A stretch of 64,000 nucleotides of DNA from CAVRQM01 sp963723455 (GTDB lineage Bacteria > Pseudomonadota > Alphaproteobacteria > Acetobacterales > Acetobacteraceae): NCBI GenBank assembly GCA_963723455.1, contig CAVRQM010000005.1, forward strand, positions 310,001-374,000, written 5' to 3'. Shown here piece after piece: positions 29,000-36,942 of the stretch. The position numbers and the translations under genes are program-made. Within the stretch, counting starts at the first letter, position 1; each line of letters begins with the position of its first letter. The notes beneath the pieces were generated by a model, which was not told the DNA's origin, did no database searches, and saw only the letters and a program-made list of their open reading frames with translations.

Positions 29000-29473
29000 A
29001 TGCGGACCATTCCGGCTGGATTGCTGGCAGGCGGCGCGGTGCTGGCGGCGGCGGCGCTGGGCGCGCGCCACGGACCACAGCATCCGCGCACCGCGATCTG
29101 GTACGCGTCGCTGCGCAAGCCGAACTTTACACCGCCGGGGCCGGTGTTCGGGGTCGCATGGAGCCTGCTTGACGTGCTCCTGGGCATTGCCGGCGCGCGC
29201 CTTCTGGCCGCGCCGCCAGGCGCCGCGCGCAACCTGGCGCTGGCCGGCTGGTCGTTGAACCTGGCCGGGCTGGCCGGCTACCCGTGGGTATTCTTCGGCC
29301 GCAAGCGGGTGGACGCGGCAACCGCGGTGGTCGGCGCGATGCTGGCCAACGCCGCGGCGACCACGGCCGCTGCCGCGCGGGCGGACCGGCCGGCGGCGCT
29401 GGCGACCGCGCCCCTGGTGCTGTGGCTCGGCTTCGCCGGGCTGCTCAGCGCGGAGATTTCGCGGCGCAACTGA
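29000..29473 (+). CDS. TspO/MBR-family membrane protein
   Basis: A 157-residue protein with five predicted helices. The family core is recognisable as WYASLRKPNFTPPGPVFGVA followed by WSLLDVLLGIAGARL, where TspO has the LxKPxxxPPxxxFGxxW pattern. TspO proteins bind tetrapyrroles or cholesterol-like ligands and affect porphyrin handling and stress. This copy is less Trp-rich than classical TspO, so ligand binding is not assured. GGAGGG lies upstream. It is convergent with the lipoprotein pair. Confidence 0.75.
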   Translation: MRTIPAGLLAGGAVLAAAALGARHGPQHPRTAIWYASLRKPNFTPPGPVFGVAWSLLDVLLGIAGARLLAAPPGAARNLALAGWSLNLAGLAGYPWVFFGRKRVDAATAVVGAMLANAAATTAAAARADRPAALATAPLVLWLGFAGLLSAEISRRN

Positions 29474-29483
29474 TTGGTCGCTG

Positions 29484-29987
29484 CTACTGCAAGTAGCCCC
29501 AGCGCTCCACGGCGGGTTCGGCGGCGGCCCATTTCCAGCGCGCGGTCTGCCGGCAGATGCTCGAGTCGTACCAATGCGGCGGCCGCTTGGCGCCATCCTG
29601 CACGCTGAACACGATCTCGCGGCAACTGGCCAGCGGCGTGTCGATCAGCCGCACCACCTGCACGTCGCCATGCTCGTCGCCGATCGGGATGGTGTGCTCG
29701 ATCCGCCACGACGCGGTGCGGCCAGGCGGCAGCGCGCCGGCGGCATCGGCGATGGCGTTCTGCTCGGCGCGCTGACGCACCCGGGCGAAGTACTTGAAGG
29801 CGTAGTCGGCGGCGGCGTTGGTTCCCACGGCGACCGCGTAGCCGATTGCGGGGTTTGCGGTCGCGCCGCCCGCCGCGCCCCCGGCCGCCAGCCCGGTCAG
29901 CGTGGCCGCGGTGTTGCACCCGCCCAGCGCCGCCGCCACGCCGAGCAGCAGCGGCGCGGCCAGCCGACGCGGCGCGATCCGCCTCAT
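29484..29987 (-). CDS. Hypothetical lipoprotein, tandem paralogue 2
   Basis: A 167-residue lipoprotein. ATG 29987 overlaps the stop of the upstream paralogue and gives a lipoprotein signal peptide ending LGGCNTAATLT. A Gly/Ala-rich segment (GLAAGGAAGGATANPAIGY) follows, then a conserved region RIEHTIPIGDEHGDVQVVRL, CREIVFSVQDG and the C-terminus ARWKWAAAEPAVERWGYLQ. This aligns end to end with the preceding gene, so the two come from a tandem duplication. Function unknown. Confidence 0.75.
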   Translation of the reverse strand: MRRIAPRRLAAPLLLGVAAALGGCNTAATLTGLAAGGAAGGATANPAIGYAVAVGTNAAADYAFKYFARVRQRAEQNAIADAAGALPPGRTASWRIEHTIPIGDEHGDVQVVRLIDTPLASCREIVFSVQDGAKRPPHWYDSSICRQTARWKWAAAEPAVERWGYLQ

Positions 29988-30526
29988 TGCAGGTTGCCCC
30001 AGCGCTCCGTCGCCGGCTCGGCGGAGGCCCATTTCCACTGGGTTCCGTCCAGGCACACGGTCGCGGTGTAGAACGCGCGGCGGAGCTTGCGTCCGGCGCC
30101 GCGATCGACCGAGAACACAATCTCCTTGCAGGTGAAACCGGCGCCGGAGTTCGGCCGGGCGGCGAAGATGCGGGTCACCACCAGCGCGCCGTGCTCGTCG
30201 TCCTCGATCGGGATGCGGTGGACCACCGACCAGGCCCCGGCCGCGCCCTCCGGCAGCGCGCCGGCGGCGGCTGCAATGCGGTCCTGCTCGGCGCGATGGA
30301 CGTTGCGCTCGACATAGCCCAGGCCGAAATCAGCCGCCGACTTGACGCCCAGTCCGATGGCCGCGCCCACGGTGGCGTCCTTGGTCACCGCTCCGGCGAT
30401 CCCGGCTCCCGCCAGACCCGCGGCGTCGGAGGTGCCCTCGGTCAGCACCGATCCGCAGCCGGCCAGGGACAGGGCCGAGCCCGAGGCCAGCAGCAGCAAA
30501 GCGAGGGCGCGCGCCGGCCGTCTCAT
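29984..30526 (-). CDS. Hypothetical lipoprotein, tandem paralogue 1
   Basis: A 180-residue lipoprotein. ATG 30526 gives the signal peptide RRPARALALLLLASGSALSL with lipobox LAGC. The mature part contains SVVHRIPIEDDEHGALVVTR, CKEIVFSVDRG and the C-terminus TQWKWASAEPATERWGNLQ, matching its downstream neighbour. The stop overlaps the next start by 4 bases. The conserved Cys pairs in both copies (CREIVF/CKEIVF and SSICRQT/ATVCLDG) suggest a disulfide. No family is assigned. Confidence 0.75.
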   Translation of the reverse strand: MRRPARALALLLLASGSALSLAGCGSVLTEGTSDAAGLAGAGIAGAVTKDATVGAAIGLGVKSAADFGLGYVERNVHRAEQDRIAAAAGALPEGAAGAWSVVHRIPIEDDEHGALVVTRIFAARPNSGAGFTCKEIVFSVDRGAGRKLRRAFYTATVCLDGTQWKWASAEPATERWGNLQ

Positions 30527-30688
30527 GGCGCGGCGCGGCGCGCGGGTTCGGCGCGGCCCGCCGGCATCGCGTCGATCGCGGCGGTGGCCACGCCGGCCGG
30601 CCATCGGCGCCGCGTCGCGGGATGCGCGTCCATTCGCCCGGAACGATGCCGCAGCGGCAAGGTTGCGGCCGCTCCGCCCGGCAACGCG

Positions 30689-31714
30689 CTACAGGCCGGC
30701 GAACAGGGCGGTGGACAAATAGCGCTCGGCGAAGCTTGGGATGATGCAGACCACGCGCTGTCCGGCATTGCCGGGCTCGCGCGCGACCTCGATCGCCGCG
30801 TGCAGCGCAGCACCGGAGGAAATGCCGATCGGCAATCCCTCGATCGCGGCGCAGCGGCGGGCCACCGCGATCGCCTCGCGCTCGCTGACCCGCATGATGC
30901 TGTCGATCAGCGACATATCCAGCACCGTCGGCACGAAGCCCGGCCCGATGCCCTGCAAGCCGTGCGGCCCCGGCTCGTCGCCGGACAGCACGGCGCTTTC
31001 CGACGGCTCGACGGCCACCACGCGCAGGCCCGGCCGGCGCGGCTTCAGCGCGCGGGCGATGCCGGTCAGGGTGCCGCCGGTGCCGGCGCCGCCCACCACC
31101 ACGTCCACTGCGCCGGCGGTGTCGGTCCAGATTTCCTCGGCGGTGGTCGCTTCGTGGGCGGCCGGATTGGCCGGGTTGTCGAACTGGCGCGGCATCCAGG
31201 CGTCCGGCGTGGCGGCCAGCAGCGCGTCGGCGCGCGCAATCGCCCCGGCCATGCCCTGCTTGGCGGGCGTCAGCACCAGTTCGGCGCCGAGCAGGCGCAG
31301 CATCTTGCGCCGCTCCAGCGAGGCGCCCTCCGGCATCGTCACCAGCAGCCGGTAGCCGAGCGCCGCCGCGACGAAGGCCAGCGCGATCCCGGTGTTGCCG
31401 CTGGTCGGCTCCACGATGACCGAGCGGCCGGGATGGAGCTCGCCGCGCGCCTCGGCGTCGCGGATCATCGCCAGACCGATCCGGTCCTTGACCGAGCCGA
31501 GCGGATTGAAGAACTCCAGCTTCAAGGCCAGGTCGGCGACCAGCCGCTCCTCGGCCGCCAGCCGCTGCACGCGCACCAGCGGGGTCGCGCCGACCAGATC
31601 CAGAATGCTGTCGAAAATCCTGCCGCGCGGCAATGGCAGCGGTTGATGGAGAGAGTTGGGGGCGGGACTGTCCATTCCGGTCGATCCATCTTGCGCAGGC
31701 GGGCGGTTTACCAC
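30689..31714 (-). CDS. cysK: Cysteine synthase (O-acetylserine sulfhydrylase)
   Basis: PLP enzyme making cysteine from O-acetylserine and sulfide, 341 residues (or 328 if ATG 31675 is the start, which removes an unusual N-terminal extension). The PLP lysine lies in EFFNPLGSVKDRIGLAMI, the substrate loop is PTSGNTGIALAF, and the phosphate loop is GGAGTGGTLTGIAR. GISSGAALHAA closes the active site. It is divergent from the Rrf2 regulator and next to the sulfite reductase locus, in keeping with a sulfur-assimilation role. Confidence 0.92.
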   Translation of the reverse strand: MVNRPPAQDGSTGMDSPAPNSLHQPLPLPRGRIFDSILDLVGATPLVRVQRLAAEERLVADLALKLEFFNPLGSVKDRIGLAMIRDAEARGELHPGRSVIVEPTSGNTGIALAFVAAALGYRLLVTMPEGASLERRKMLRLLGAELVLTPAKQGMAGAIARADALLAATPDAWMPRQFDNPANPAAHEATTAEEIWTDTAGAVDVVVGGAGTGGTLTGIARALKPRRPGLRVVAVEPSESAVLSGDEPGPHGLQGIGPGFVPTVLDMSLIDSIMRVSEREAIAVARRCAAIEGLPIGISSGAALHAAIEVAREPGNAGQRVVCIIPSFAERYLSTALFAGL

Positions 31715-31805
31715 AATGCTGCAGTGTGGTTTCGCGGGTCCTGATTCTCAATGCCGGGCGTCATCGGGCGCGGTCCGCGGAAGTCGGGCGGGCGCGGGGT
31801 GGACG

Positions 31806-32255
31806 ATGCTGATGCGCAGGGACAGGGCGATCACGGCGGTCAGCGTGATGCTGGACGTGGCGTTTCACGGCGGGCGCTCGGCGACGGTCAGCGCCGCCGA
31901 CATCGCCGATCGGCTGGGCATGGCGCGGCGCGGCATGGAGCCCCTGCTGCAGGCGCTGTCGCGCGGCGGACTGCTGGAGAGCGTGCGCGGCCCGCGTGGC
32001 GGCTACCGGCTGGGCCGGCCGCGGCGCGACATCCGAGTGATGGAGATCGTCGAGCTGGCGCTGGCCGACGAGCCGGAGGCGACCGACGGGCCGGGCGGGC
32101 GGCTGCACGCGCTGGTCGTGGACAAGCTGTGGCATGAGCTGGACTCGCAGGCCGCTTCCCGGTTGTCCGGCCTGACTGTGGACGACCTGATGCGCCAGGC
32201 CGCGGCGGCGGGGATGCGCCGGCCGGCGGCGGAGCCGATCACGTTCGCGATCTGA
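31806..32255 (+). CDS. Rrf2-family transcriptional regulator
   Basis: A 149-residue regulator starting MLMRRDRAITAVSVMLDVAF with the Rrf2 winged helix (ADIADRLGMARRGMEPLLQA, LLESVRGPRGGYRLGRPRRD). The three Cys residues that bind the iron-sulfur cluster in IscR and NsrR are absent, so it belongs with the cluster-free, CymR-like branch. CymR controls cysteine metabolism in Firmicutes. Its place between cysK and the peroxiredoxin/sulfite reductase genes supports a sulfur or redox role here. The ATG at 31806 is chosen because sequence upstream is not Rrf2-like. Confidence 0.85.
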   Translation: MLMRRDRAITAVSVMLDVAFHGGRSATVSAADIADRLGMARRGMEPLLQALSRGGLLESVRGPRGGYRLGRPRRDIRVMEIVELALADEPEATDGPGGRLHALVVDKLWHELDSQAASRLSGLTVDDLMRQAAAAGMRRPAAEPITFAI

Positions 32256-32382
32256 TCGTCGCGCGCCGGCCTTATGATTTACAGTTTTATATTGTAGATA
32301 GATTTGACGCCTTCGCAAGTTTGGTGTTTTTCTCCCGCCACGGTGGCGTGGGCGGTTCCCGCGCGGCGGATCGGAGAAGCAC
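32256..32382 (+). promoter_or_regulatory. AT-rich promoter region before the peroxiredoxin/sulfite reductase genes
   Basis: A 127-bp gap with an unusually AT-rich block (32271-32310) in a 70% GC region. TACAGTTTTATATTGTA (32280-32296) is an imperfect palindrome with TACA/TGTA ends, a candidate operator for the Rrf2 protein encoded just upstream. TTGACG at 32304-32309 could be a -35 box; no good -10 is seen. Confidence 0.4.
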
Positions 32383-33024
32383 ATGGCTATCCAGCTTGGA
32401 CAGACGGCGCCGGATTTTGAACAGGACAGCACGCAGGGAAAGATCAAATTCCACGAGTGGCTGGGCAGTTCCTGGGGCGTGCTGTTCAGCCACCCTGGCG
32501 ACTTCACGCCCGTCTGCACCACCGAACTCGCCGTTGTGGCGCGGCTGCAGCCGGAATGGGCGGCGCGGCGGGTCAAGCCGATCGGGCTGTCGGTGGATCC
32601 GGTGGACAGCCATCAGGGCTGGGAGCGCGACATCGAGGCGACACAGGGCCAGGCGCTGAACTTTCCGGTGCTGGCCGATGCCGACCGCAGCGTGTCGCGG
32701 CTGTACGGGATGATTCATCCCGAGGCCGATGCCAAGGTCACGGTGCGCAGCGTGTTCGTGATCGACCCGGCCAAGAAGATCCGGCTGATCCTGACCTATC
32801 CGCCGGCGGTCGGGCGCAATTTCGACGAAATCCTGCGCGCCATCGACGCGCTGCAGCTGTCCGATGCGCACAAGGTCTCGATCCCCGCCAACTGGACCGA
32901 CGGCCAGCAGGTCATCATCGCGCCCAGCCTGTCCGACGACGATGCGAAGGCCCGCTTCCCGGGCGGCTGGACCACGCTGCGCCCCTATTTGCGCATGGTC
33001 GAGCAGCCGCCGCTGCCGCGCTGA
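32383..33024 (+). CDS. 1-Cys peroxiredoxin (Prx6/AhpC-TSA family)
   Basis: Thiol peroxidase that reduces H2O2 and organic peroxides, 213 residues. The peroxidatic Cys45 is in SHPGDFTPVCTTELA, and the conserved Arg lies in the later VRSVFVIDPAKKIR region. The C-terminal Prx6 extension (PPAVGRNFDEILRAIDALQL, WTDGQQVIIAPSLSDDDAK) is complete and no resolving Cys is present, so it belongs to the 1-Cys class. CGGAGAAGC precedes the start. It stands first in a run with sulfite reductase and a TauE-type transporter. Confidence 0.93.
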   Translation: MAIQLGQTAPDFEQDSTQGKIKFHEWLGSSWGVLFSHPGDFTPVCTTELAVVARLQPEWAARRVKPIGLSVDPVDSHQGWERDIEATQGQALNFPVLADADRSVSRLYGMIHPEADAKVTVRSVFVIDPAKKIRLILTYPPAVGRNFDEILRAIDALQLSDAHKVSIPANWTDGQQVIIAPSLSDDDAKARFPGGWTTLRPYLRMVEQPPLPR

Positions 33025-33049
33025 GCGGCCGGGCCGGAGGACCGCCAGC

Positions 33050-34771
33050 ATGTCGCCACCCGATGGAGCCGGCCCGCCCGCCGCCGCTGCCGCGATCGTC
33101 AAGCGCTCCGGCGTCGAGCGGCTGAAGGAGGGCAGCCGCCGACTGCGCGGCCAGTTGGCCGAGGAGCTTGCGGCCGGCGGCACGCAGGTCAGCGAGGATG
33201 GCTACAACCTGCTGAAGTTTCACGGGAGCTACGAGCAGCACGACCGCGACACCGCGACTGCGCGCAAGCAGCGCGGCGAGGAGAAGGACTATTCCTTCAT
33301 GCTGCGCGTGCGGATGCCGGGCGGGCGGATGACGGCAGCGCAGTACCTCGCGCTGGACGACGTCGCCGACCGCTACGGCAACGCCACGCTGCGCATCACC
33401 ACGCGGCAGGGAATTCAGTTCCACGGCATCATCAAGGGCGATCTGAAGCCGACGATCGCCGCGATCAATCATGCGCTGCTGACCACGCAATCGGCCTGCG
33501 GCGACGTGGTGCGCAACGTGACCACTTCGCCCGCGCCGGTGCGCGACGCGGTCCACGCCCGGCTGGAGGCCGATGCTCGCGAACTCAGCGCCGCCCTGCT
33601 GCCGGCCAGCCGCGCCTATCACCAGATCTTCCTCGATGAGCCGCGATCGGGCGACGGCGGCGACGAGCACGAGCCGCTGTACGGCGACACCTATCTGCCG
33701 CGAAAGTTCAAGATCGGCGTGGCGACGCCGCAGGACAACACCATAGACGTGCTGACCAACGACCTCGCCTTCATCGCGATCTTCCGTGGCGAGACGCTGG
33801 CCGGCTACAATGTCGCGGTGGGCGGCGGGTTGGGCATGACCCATAACAAGGCCAACACGTACCCCCGCCTCGCCAGCATCGTCGGCTCGGTCGGGCCGGA
33901 TGACCTGGTGCGCGCGGCGAAGGCGGTGATCGGCCTGCAGCGCGACCATGGCGACCGCGCCGACCGGCGGCGGGCGCGGCTGAAATACGTGGTGGACGAC
34001 ATGGGCCTGCCCTGGATCGTCGAGACGCTCGGCCGGTATCTCGGACAGGCGCTGGCGCCGGCGCTGCCGAGCGCCGAGTTGCAGGTGCCGGAGCTGCTTG
34101 GCTGGCACGCGCAGGGCGACGGGCGCTGGTGGCTCGGCGTGCCGGTGCCGTCAGGGCGGATCGAGGACGCGCCCGGCCTGGCCCTGCGCAGCGCGCTGCG
34201 CCAGGCGGTGCAGCGGTTCGGGCTGGATCCGGTGATGACCCCGCAACAGGATGTGCTGCTGAGCAACGTGGCATCCTCCGATCGGGCGGCGCTGGAGGGG
34301 TTGCTGCGCGGGCACGGGGTGGCGCTGGCCGAGGATCTGTCGCCGCTGTCGCGCTGGGCGCTGGCGTGCCCGGCGCTGCCGACCTGCGGGCTGGCGCTGA
34401 CCGAGGCGGAGCGGGTGCGCGGCGACTTTGTGGGCCAGTTCGACGCGGCGCTGCGCCGGTACGGGCTGGACGGGGAGCGCATCAGCCTGCGCATCACCGG
34501 GTGCCCGAACGGCTGCGTGCGCACCTATGCCGGCGATATCGGCATCGTCGGCCGGGTGCCGGGCAGCTACGCGGTGTTCGTCGGCGGCGATTTTGCGGGC
34601 ACTCGGCTGAGTTTCAAGCTACACGAGCGGGTGCCGGAGGCCGGAGTGGCCGCGGCCCTGGAGCCGCTGTTCGCCGCGTTCGCCGCCGGGCGGCGGTCTG
34701 GCGAGGGATTTGGCGATTTCTGCCACCGGCTTGGCCGTGATGCGTTGCTGGAGCTGCCTCTCGCCGCCTGA
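33050..34771 (+). CDS. Siroheme-dependent sulfite/nitrite reductase (hemoprotein)
   Basis: A 573-residue reductase with two ferredoxin-like half-domains and the siroheme/[4Fe-4S] ligands CPALPTCGLALTEAER and TGCPNGCVR near residues 440-490. The siroheme-binding Arg region is LRITTRQGIQFHGIIKGDL. Sulfite reductase (sulfite to sulfide) is favoured over nitrite reductase because cysK, an Rrf2 regulator and a TauE-type transporter flank it; the protein family itself contains both activities. GGAGG lies 8 bases upstream of ATG 33050. The electron donor partner gene is not next to it. Confidence 0.87.
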   Translation: MSPPDGAGPPAAAAAIVKRSGVERLKEGSRRLRGQLAEELAAGGTQVSEDGYNLLKFHGSYEQHDRDTATARKQRGEEKDYSFMLRVRMPGGRMTAAQYLALDDVADRYGNATLRITTRQGIQFHGIIKGDLKPTIAAINHALLTTQSACGDVVRNVTTSPAPVRDAVHARLEADARELSAALLPASRAYHQIFLDEPRSGDGGDEHEPLYGDTYLPRKFKIGVATPQDNTIDVLTNDLAFIAIFRGETLAGYNVAVGGGLGMTHNKANTYPRLASIVGSVGPDDLVRAAKAVIGLQRDHGDRADRRRARLKYVVDDMGLPWIVETLGRYLGQALAPALPSAELQVPELLGWHAQGDGRWWLGVPVPSGRIEDAPGLALRSALRQAVQRFGLDPVMTPQQDVLLSNVASSDRAALEGLLRGHGVALAEDLSPLSRWALACPALPTCGLALTEAERVRGDFVGQFDAALRRYGLDGERISLRITGCPNGCVRTYAGDIGIVGRVPGSYAVFVGGDFAGTRLSFKLHERVPEAGVAAALEPLFAAFAAGRRSGEGFGDFCHRLGRDALLELPLAA

Positions 34772-34798
34772 CGCCTGCGTTGTTCACAGGAGGCCGCG

Positions 34799-35587
34799 AT
34801 GACCGACTGGCTGGCGCACGGCTACCTGTATTCGATCTCCGGCGTGGCCGTCGGGATGCTGGTCGGCCTGACCGGGGTCGGCGGCGGATCGCTGATGACA
34901 CCGCTGCTGGTGCTGGTGTTCGGGTTCCATCCGGCGGCGGCGGTCGGCACCGACCTGCTGTTCGCGGCCGGCACCAAGACGGTCGGCACCGCGATGCATG
35001 GCTGGCGCGAGACGGTCGATTGGCGGGTGGTGCGCCGGCTGGCGGCGGGCAGCATGCCCGGCGCGGTGCTGACGCTGCTGCTGCTGTCGCGGACCGGGAT
35101 CGACTCGCGGGCCGCATCGCACCTGATCAGCGTCGTGCTGGGCGTGGCGCTGCTGCTGACCGCGGTCTCGGTGCTGTTCCGCCCGCAGATCGTGGCGCTT
35201 GCGGCGCGCTACCTGCCGCCGCCCTCGCCCGGGCGGGTGGCGGGCTGGACCGTGGCGACCGGCGCCGCGCTGGGCGTGCTCGTCACGCTGAGTTCGGTCG
35301 GCGCGGGGGCGGTCGGCTTCACCGCGCTGCTGCTGCTGTATCCTCGCCTGCCGATGGTCAGGCTGGTGGCCTCGGACATCGCCCACGCCGTGCCGCTGAC
35401 GCTGATCGCCGGACTGGGGCACTGGATGCTCGGCACGGTGGATCTGTCGTTGCTTGGCGCGCTGCTGGTCGGCTCGGTGCCGGGCATCCTGGCGGGCAGC
35501 TATCTGGCGACGCGGGCGCCGGACCTGGTGCTGCGGCCGGTACTGGCCGCGACACTGGTGCTGGTCGGCGGCAAGCTGATCATGTGA
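34799..35587 (+). CDS. TauE/SafE-family sulfite or sulfonate transporter
   Basis: A 262-residue membrane protein with seven or eight helices and two internally repeated halves (VGMLVGLTGVGGGSLMTPLL and TGAALGVLVTLSSVGAGAVG). TauE/SafE proteins are thought to export sulfite or sulfoacetate, or to take up sulfur oxyanions. It lies 27 bases after the reductase with an AGGAGG site, so it is probably in the same operon and deals with sulfite made or used there. Direction of transport is not visible. Confidence 0.87.
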   Translation: MTDWLAHGYLYSISGVAVGMLVGLTGVGGGSLMTPLLVLVFGFHPAAAVGTDLLFAAGTKTVGTAMHGWRETVDWRVVRRLAAGSMPGAVLTLLLLSRTGIDSRAASHLISVVLGVALLLTAVSVLFRPQIVALAARYLPPPSPGRVAGWTVATGAALGVLVTLSSVGAGAVGFTALLLLYPRLPMVRLVASDIAHAVPLTLIAGLGHWMLGTVDLSLLGALLVGSVPGILAGSYLATRAPDLVLRPVLAATLVLVGGKLIM

Positions 35588-35621
35588 GGCGCCGGGCCCT
35601 GCAGCCGCGTCATCGCCCGTA

Positions 35622-35640
35622 GGCGGCGCGTGTCGCCGCC
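35622..35640 (+). terminator. Hairpin after the sulfur operon
   Basis: GGCGGCG / CGCCGCC (7 bp, loop CGTGT) lies 35 bases past the TauE-type stop and just before the Pho box. It has no T-run. Confidence 0.4.
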
Positions 35641-35645
35641 GCTCG

Positions 35646-35678
35646 CTGTCACGAAAGCTTCACCGAACTGCAATATGA
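35646..35678 (+). promoter_or_regulatory. Pho box (three 11-bp repeats) upstream of pstS
   Basis: CTGTCAC-GAAA, GCTTCAC-CGAA and CTGCAAT-ATGA follow one another with 11-bp periodicity, matching the PhoB box (CTGTCA plus 4-5 AT-rich bases, repeated). The block lies about 110 bases upstream of pstS and ends in a locally AT-rich stretch. The cluster encodes PhoB itself at 40478, so induction by phosphate starvation is expected. Confidence 0.75.
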
Positions 35679-35786
35679 CCGTCTTGAACCCTAGCTAGTG
35701 TCCGGCCCGCCGCATGGGCCGTCTGGGCCGTCTGGTCCGGCGGAGCATGCGGCACGGCAGCCGCCGAGGCCGCGCAAGGAGGGATC

Positions 35787-36809
35787 ATGAAGTTCGCGAA
35801 CACGTTGCTGGCCGCCGCAATGGCCGGCCTGGGTCTTTTGGCGGCCACCGGCCATGCCGGCGCGCAGCAGATCACCGGCGCCGGATCGACCTTCGTCTAT
35901 CCCGTCCTGGCCAAGTGGTCGGACGCCTACAGCCAGAAGAACAGCGTGCGGATCAACTACCAGTCGATCGGCTCGGGCGGCGGCATCGCCCAGATCAAGG
36001 CCGGCACGGTGACCTTCGGCGCCACCGACAAGCCGCTCGCGCCGAACGAACTGGCCGCCGCCGGGCTGGCGCAGTTTCCCAGCGTGATCGGCGGCATCGT
36101 GCCGGTGGTCAACCTGAAGGGCATGCAGCCGGGCCAGCTGCATTTCACCGGCGCGCTGCTGGCCGACATCTATCTTGGCCAGGTCAAAAAATGGAACGAC
36201 CCGGCGATCAAGGCGGCCAATCCGGGCGTGACGCTGCCGAACTTGGCGATCAACGTGGTGCATCGCTCGGATGGCTCGGGCACCACCTTCAACTTCGCGC
36301 ACTACCTGTCGCAGGTGAACCCGACCTGGAAAAGCAAGGTCGGCGAGGGCACCTCGGTCGCGTGGCCGACCGGCGTCGGCGGGAAGGGCAACGAGGGCGT
36401 CGCCGCCTACGTGGAGCGCATTAGGGGCGCCATCGGCTACGTGGAATATGCCTATGTGCTGCAGAACAAGATGACCTACGCGCTGGTCCAGAACGCGGCC
36501 GGCCAGTATGTGCCGCCGGACACCGCCACCTTTCAGGCGGCCGCCGCCAGCGCGGACTGGTCGCACGCGCAGGATTTCGACCTGGTGATGACCAATGCGC
36601 CGGGCGCTCAGGCCTATCCGATCACCGCCACGACGTTCATCCTGATGTACAAGACGCCGAAGGCTGCGGTGCAGTCCAAGGCGGCGCTCGACTTCTTCAG
36701 ATGGTCGTTCGAGCACGGCCAGCAGCAGGCGCTGAGCCTGGATTACGTGCCGCTGCCGGATCCCCTGGTTAAGCAGATCGAGGCGTATTGGACGGCGCAG
36801 ATCCACTGA
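35787..36809 (+). CDS. pstS: Phosphate-binding periplasmic protein PstS
   Basis: High-affinity phosphate receptor, 340 residues. Signal peptide MKFANTLLAAAMAGLGLLAA with cleavage near AGAQQ. Phosphate-binding segments are present: ITGAGSTFVYPVLAKWSDAY, SIGSGGGIAQIKAGTVTFGA, and VVHRSDGSGTTFNFAHYLS (the RSDGSGTT loop). CAAGGAGGG precedes the start. A strong hairpin follows the stop, which is usual for making more PstS than the permease proteins. Confidence 0.94.
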   Translation: MKFANTLLAAAMAGLGLLAATGHAGAQQITGAGSTFVYPVLAKWSDAYSQKNSVRINYQSIGSGGGIAQIKAGTVTFGATDKPLAPNELAAAGLAQFPSVIGGIVPVVNLKGMQPGQLHFTGALLADIYLGQVKKWNDPAIKAANPGVTLPNLAINVVHRSDGSGTTFNFAHYLSQVNPTWKSKVGEGTSVAWPTGVGGKGNEGVAAYVERIRGAIGYVEYAYVLQNKMTYALVQNAAGQYVPPDTATFQAAAASADWSHAQDFDLVMTNAPGAQAYPITATTFILMYKTPKAAVQSKAALDFFRWSFEHGQQQALSLDYVPLPDPLVKQIEAYWTAQIH

Positions 36810-36825
36810 CGCGCCCGATGCAGGC

Positions 36826-36863
36826 GACACGCGCGATGCCCGCACCGGGCGTCGCGCGGTGTC
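36826..36863 (+). terminator. Partial terminator/stabiliser hairpin between pstS and pstC
   Basis: GACAC-GCGCGATGCCCG (36826-36842) pairs with CGGGCGTCGCGCGGTGTC (36846-36863), with one bulged base and one mismatch. It lies in the 133-bp gap and has no T-run, so it may be a read-through terminator or an mRNA 3'-end protector. Confidence 0.5.
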
Positions 36864-36942
36864 CTGTCGGGCAGAACCCAATGGGGCGCCCCGGCGTGAC
36901 GGCACACGCTTCGTTCGGACCTATGCTTCTTAGAAAGATGCC

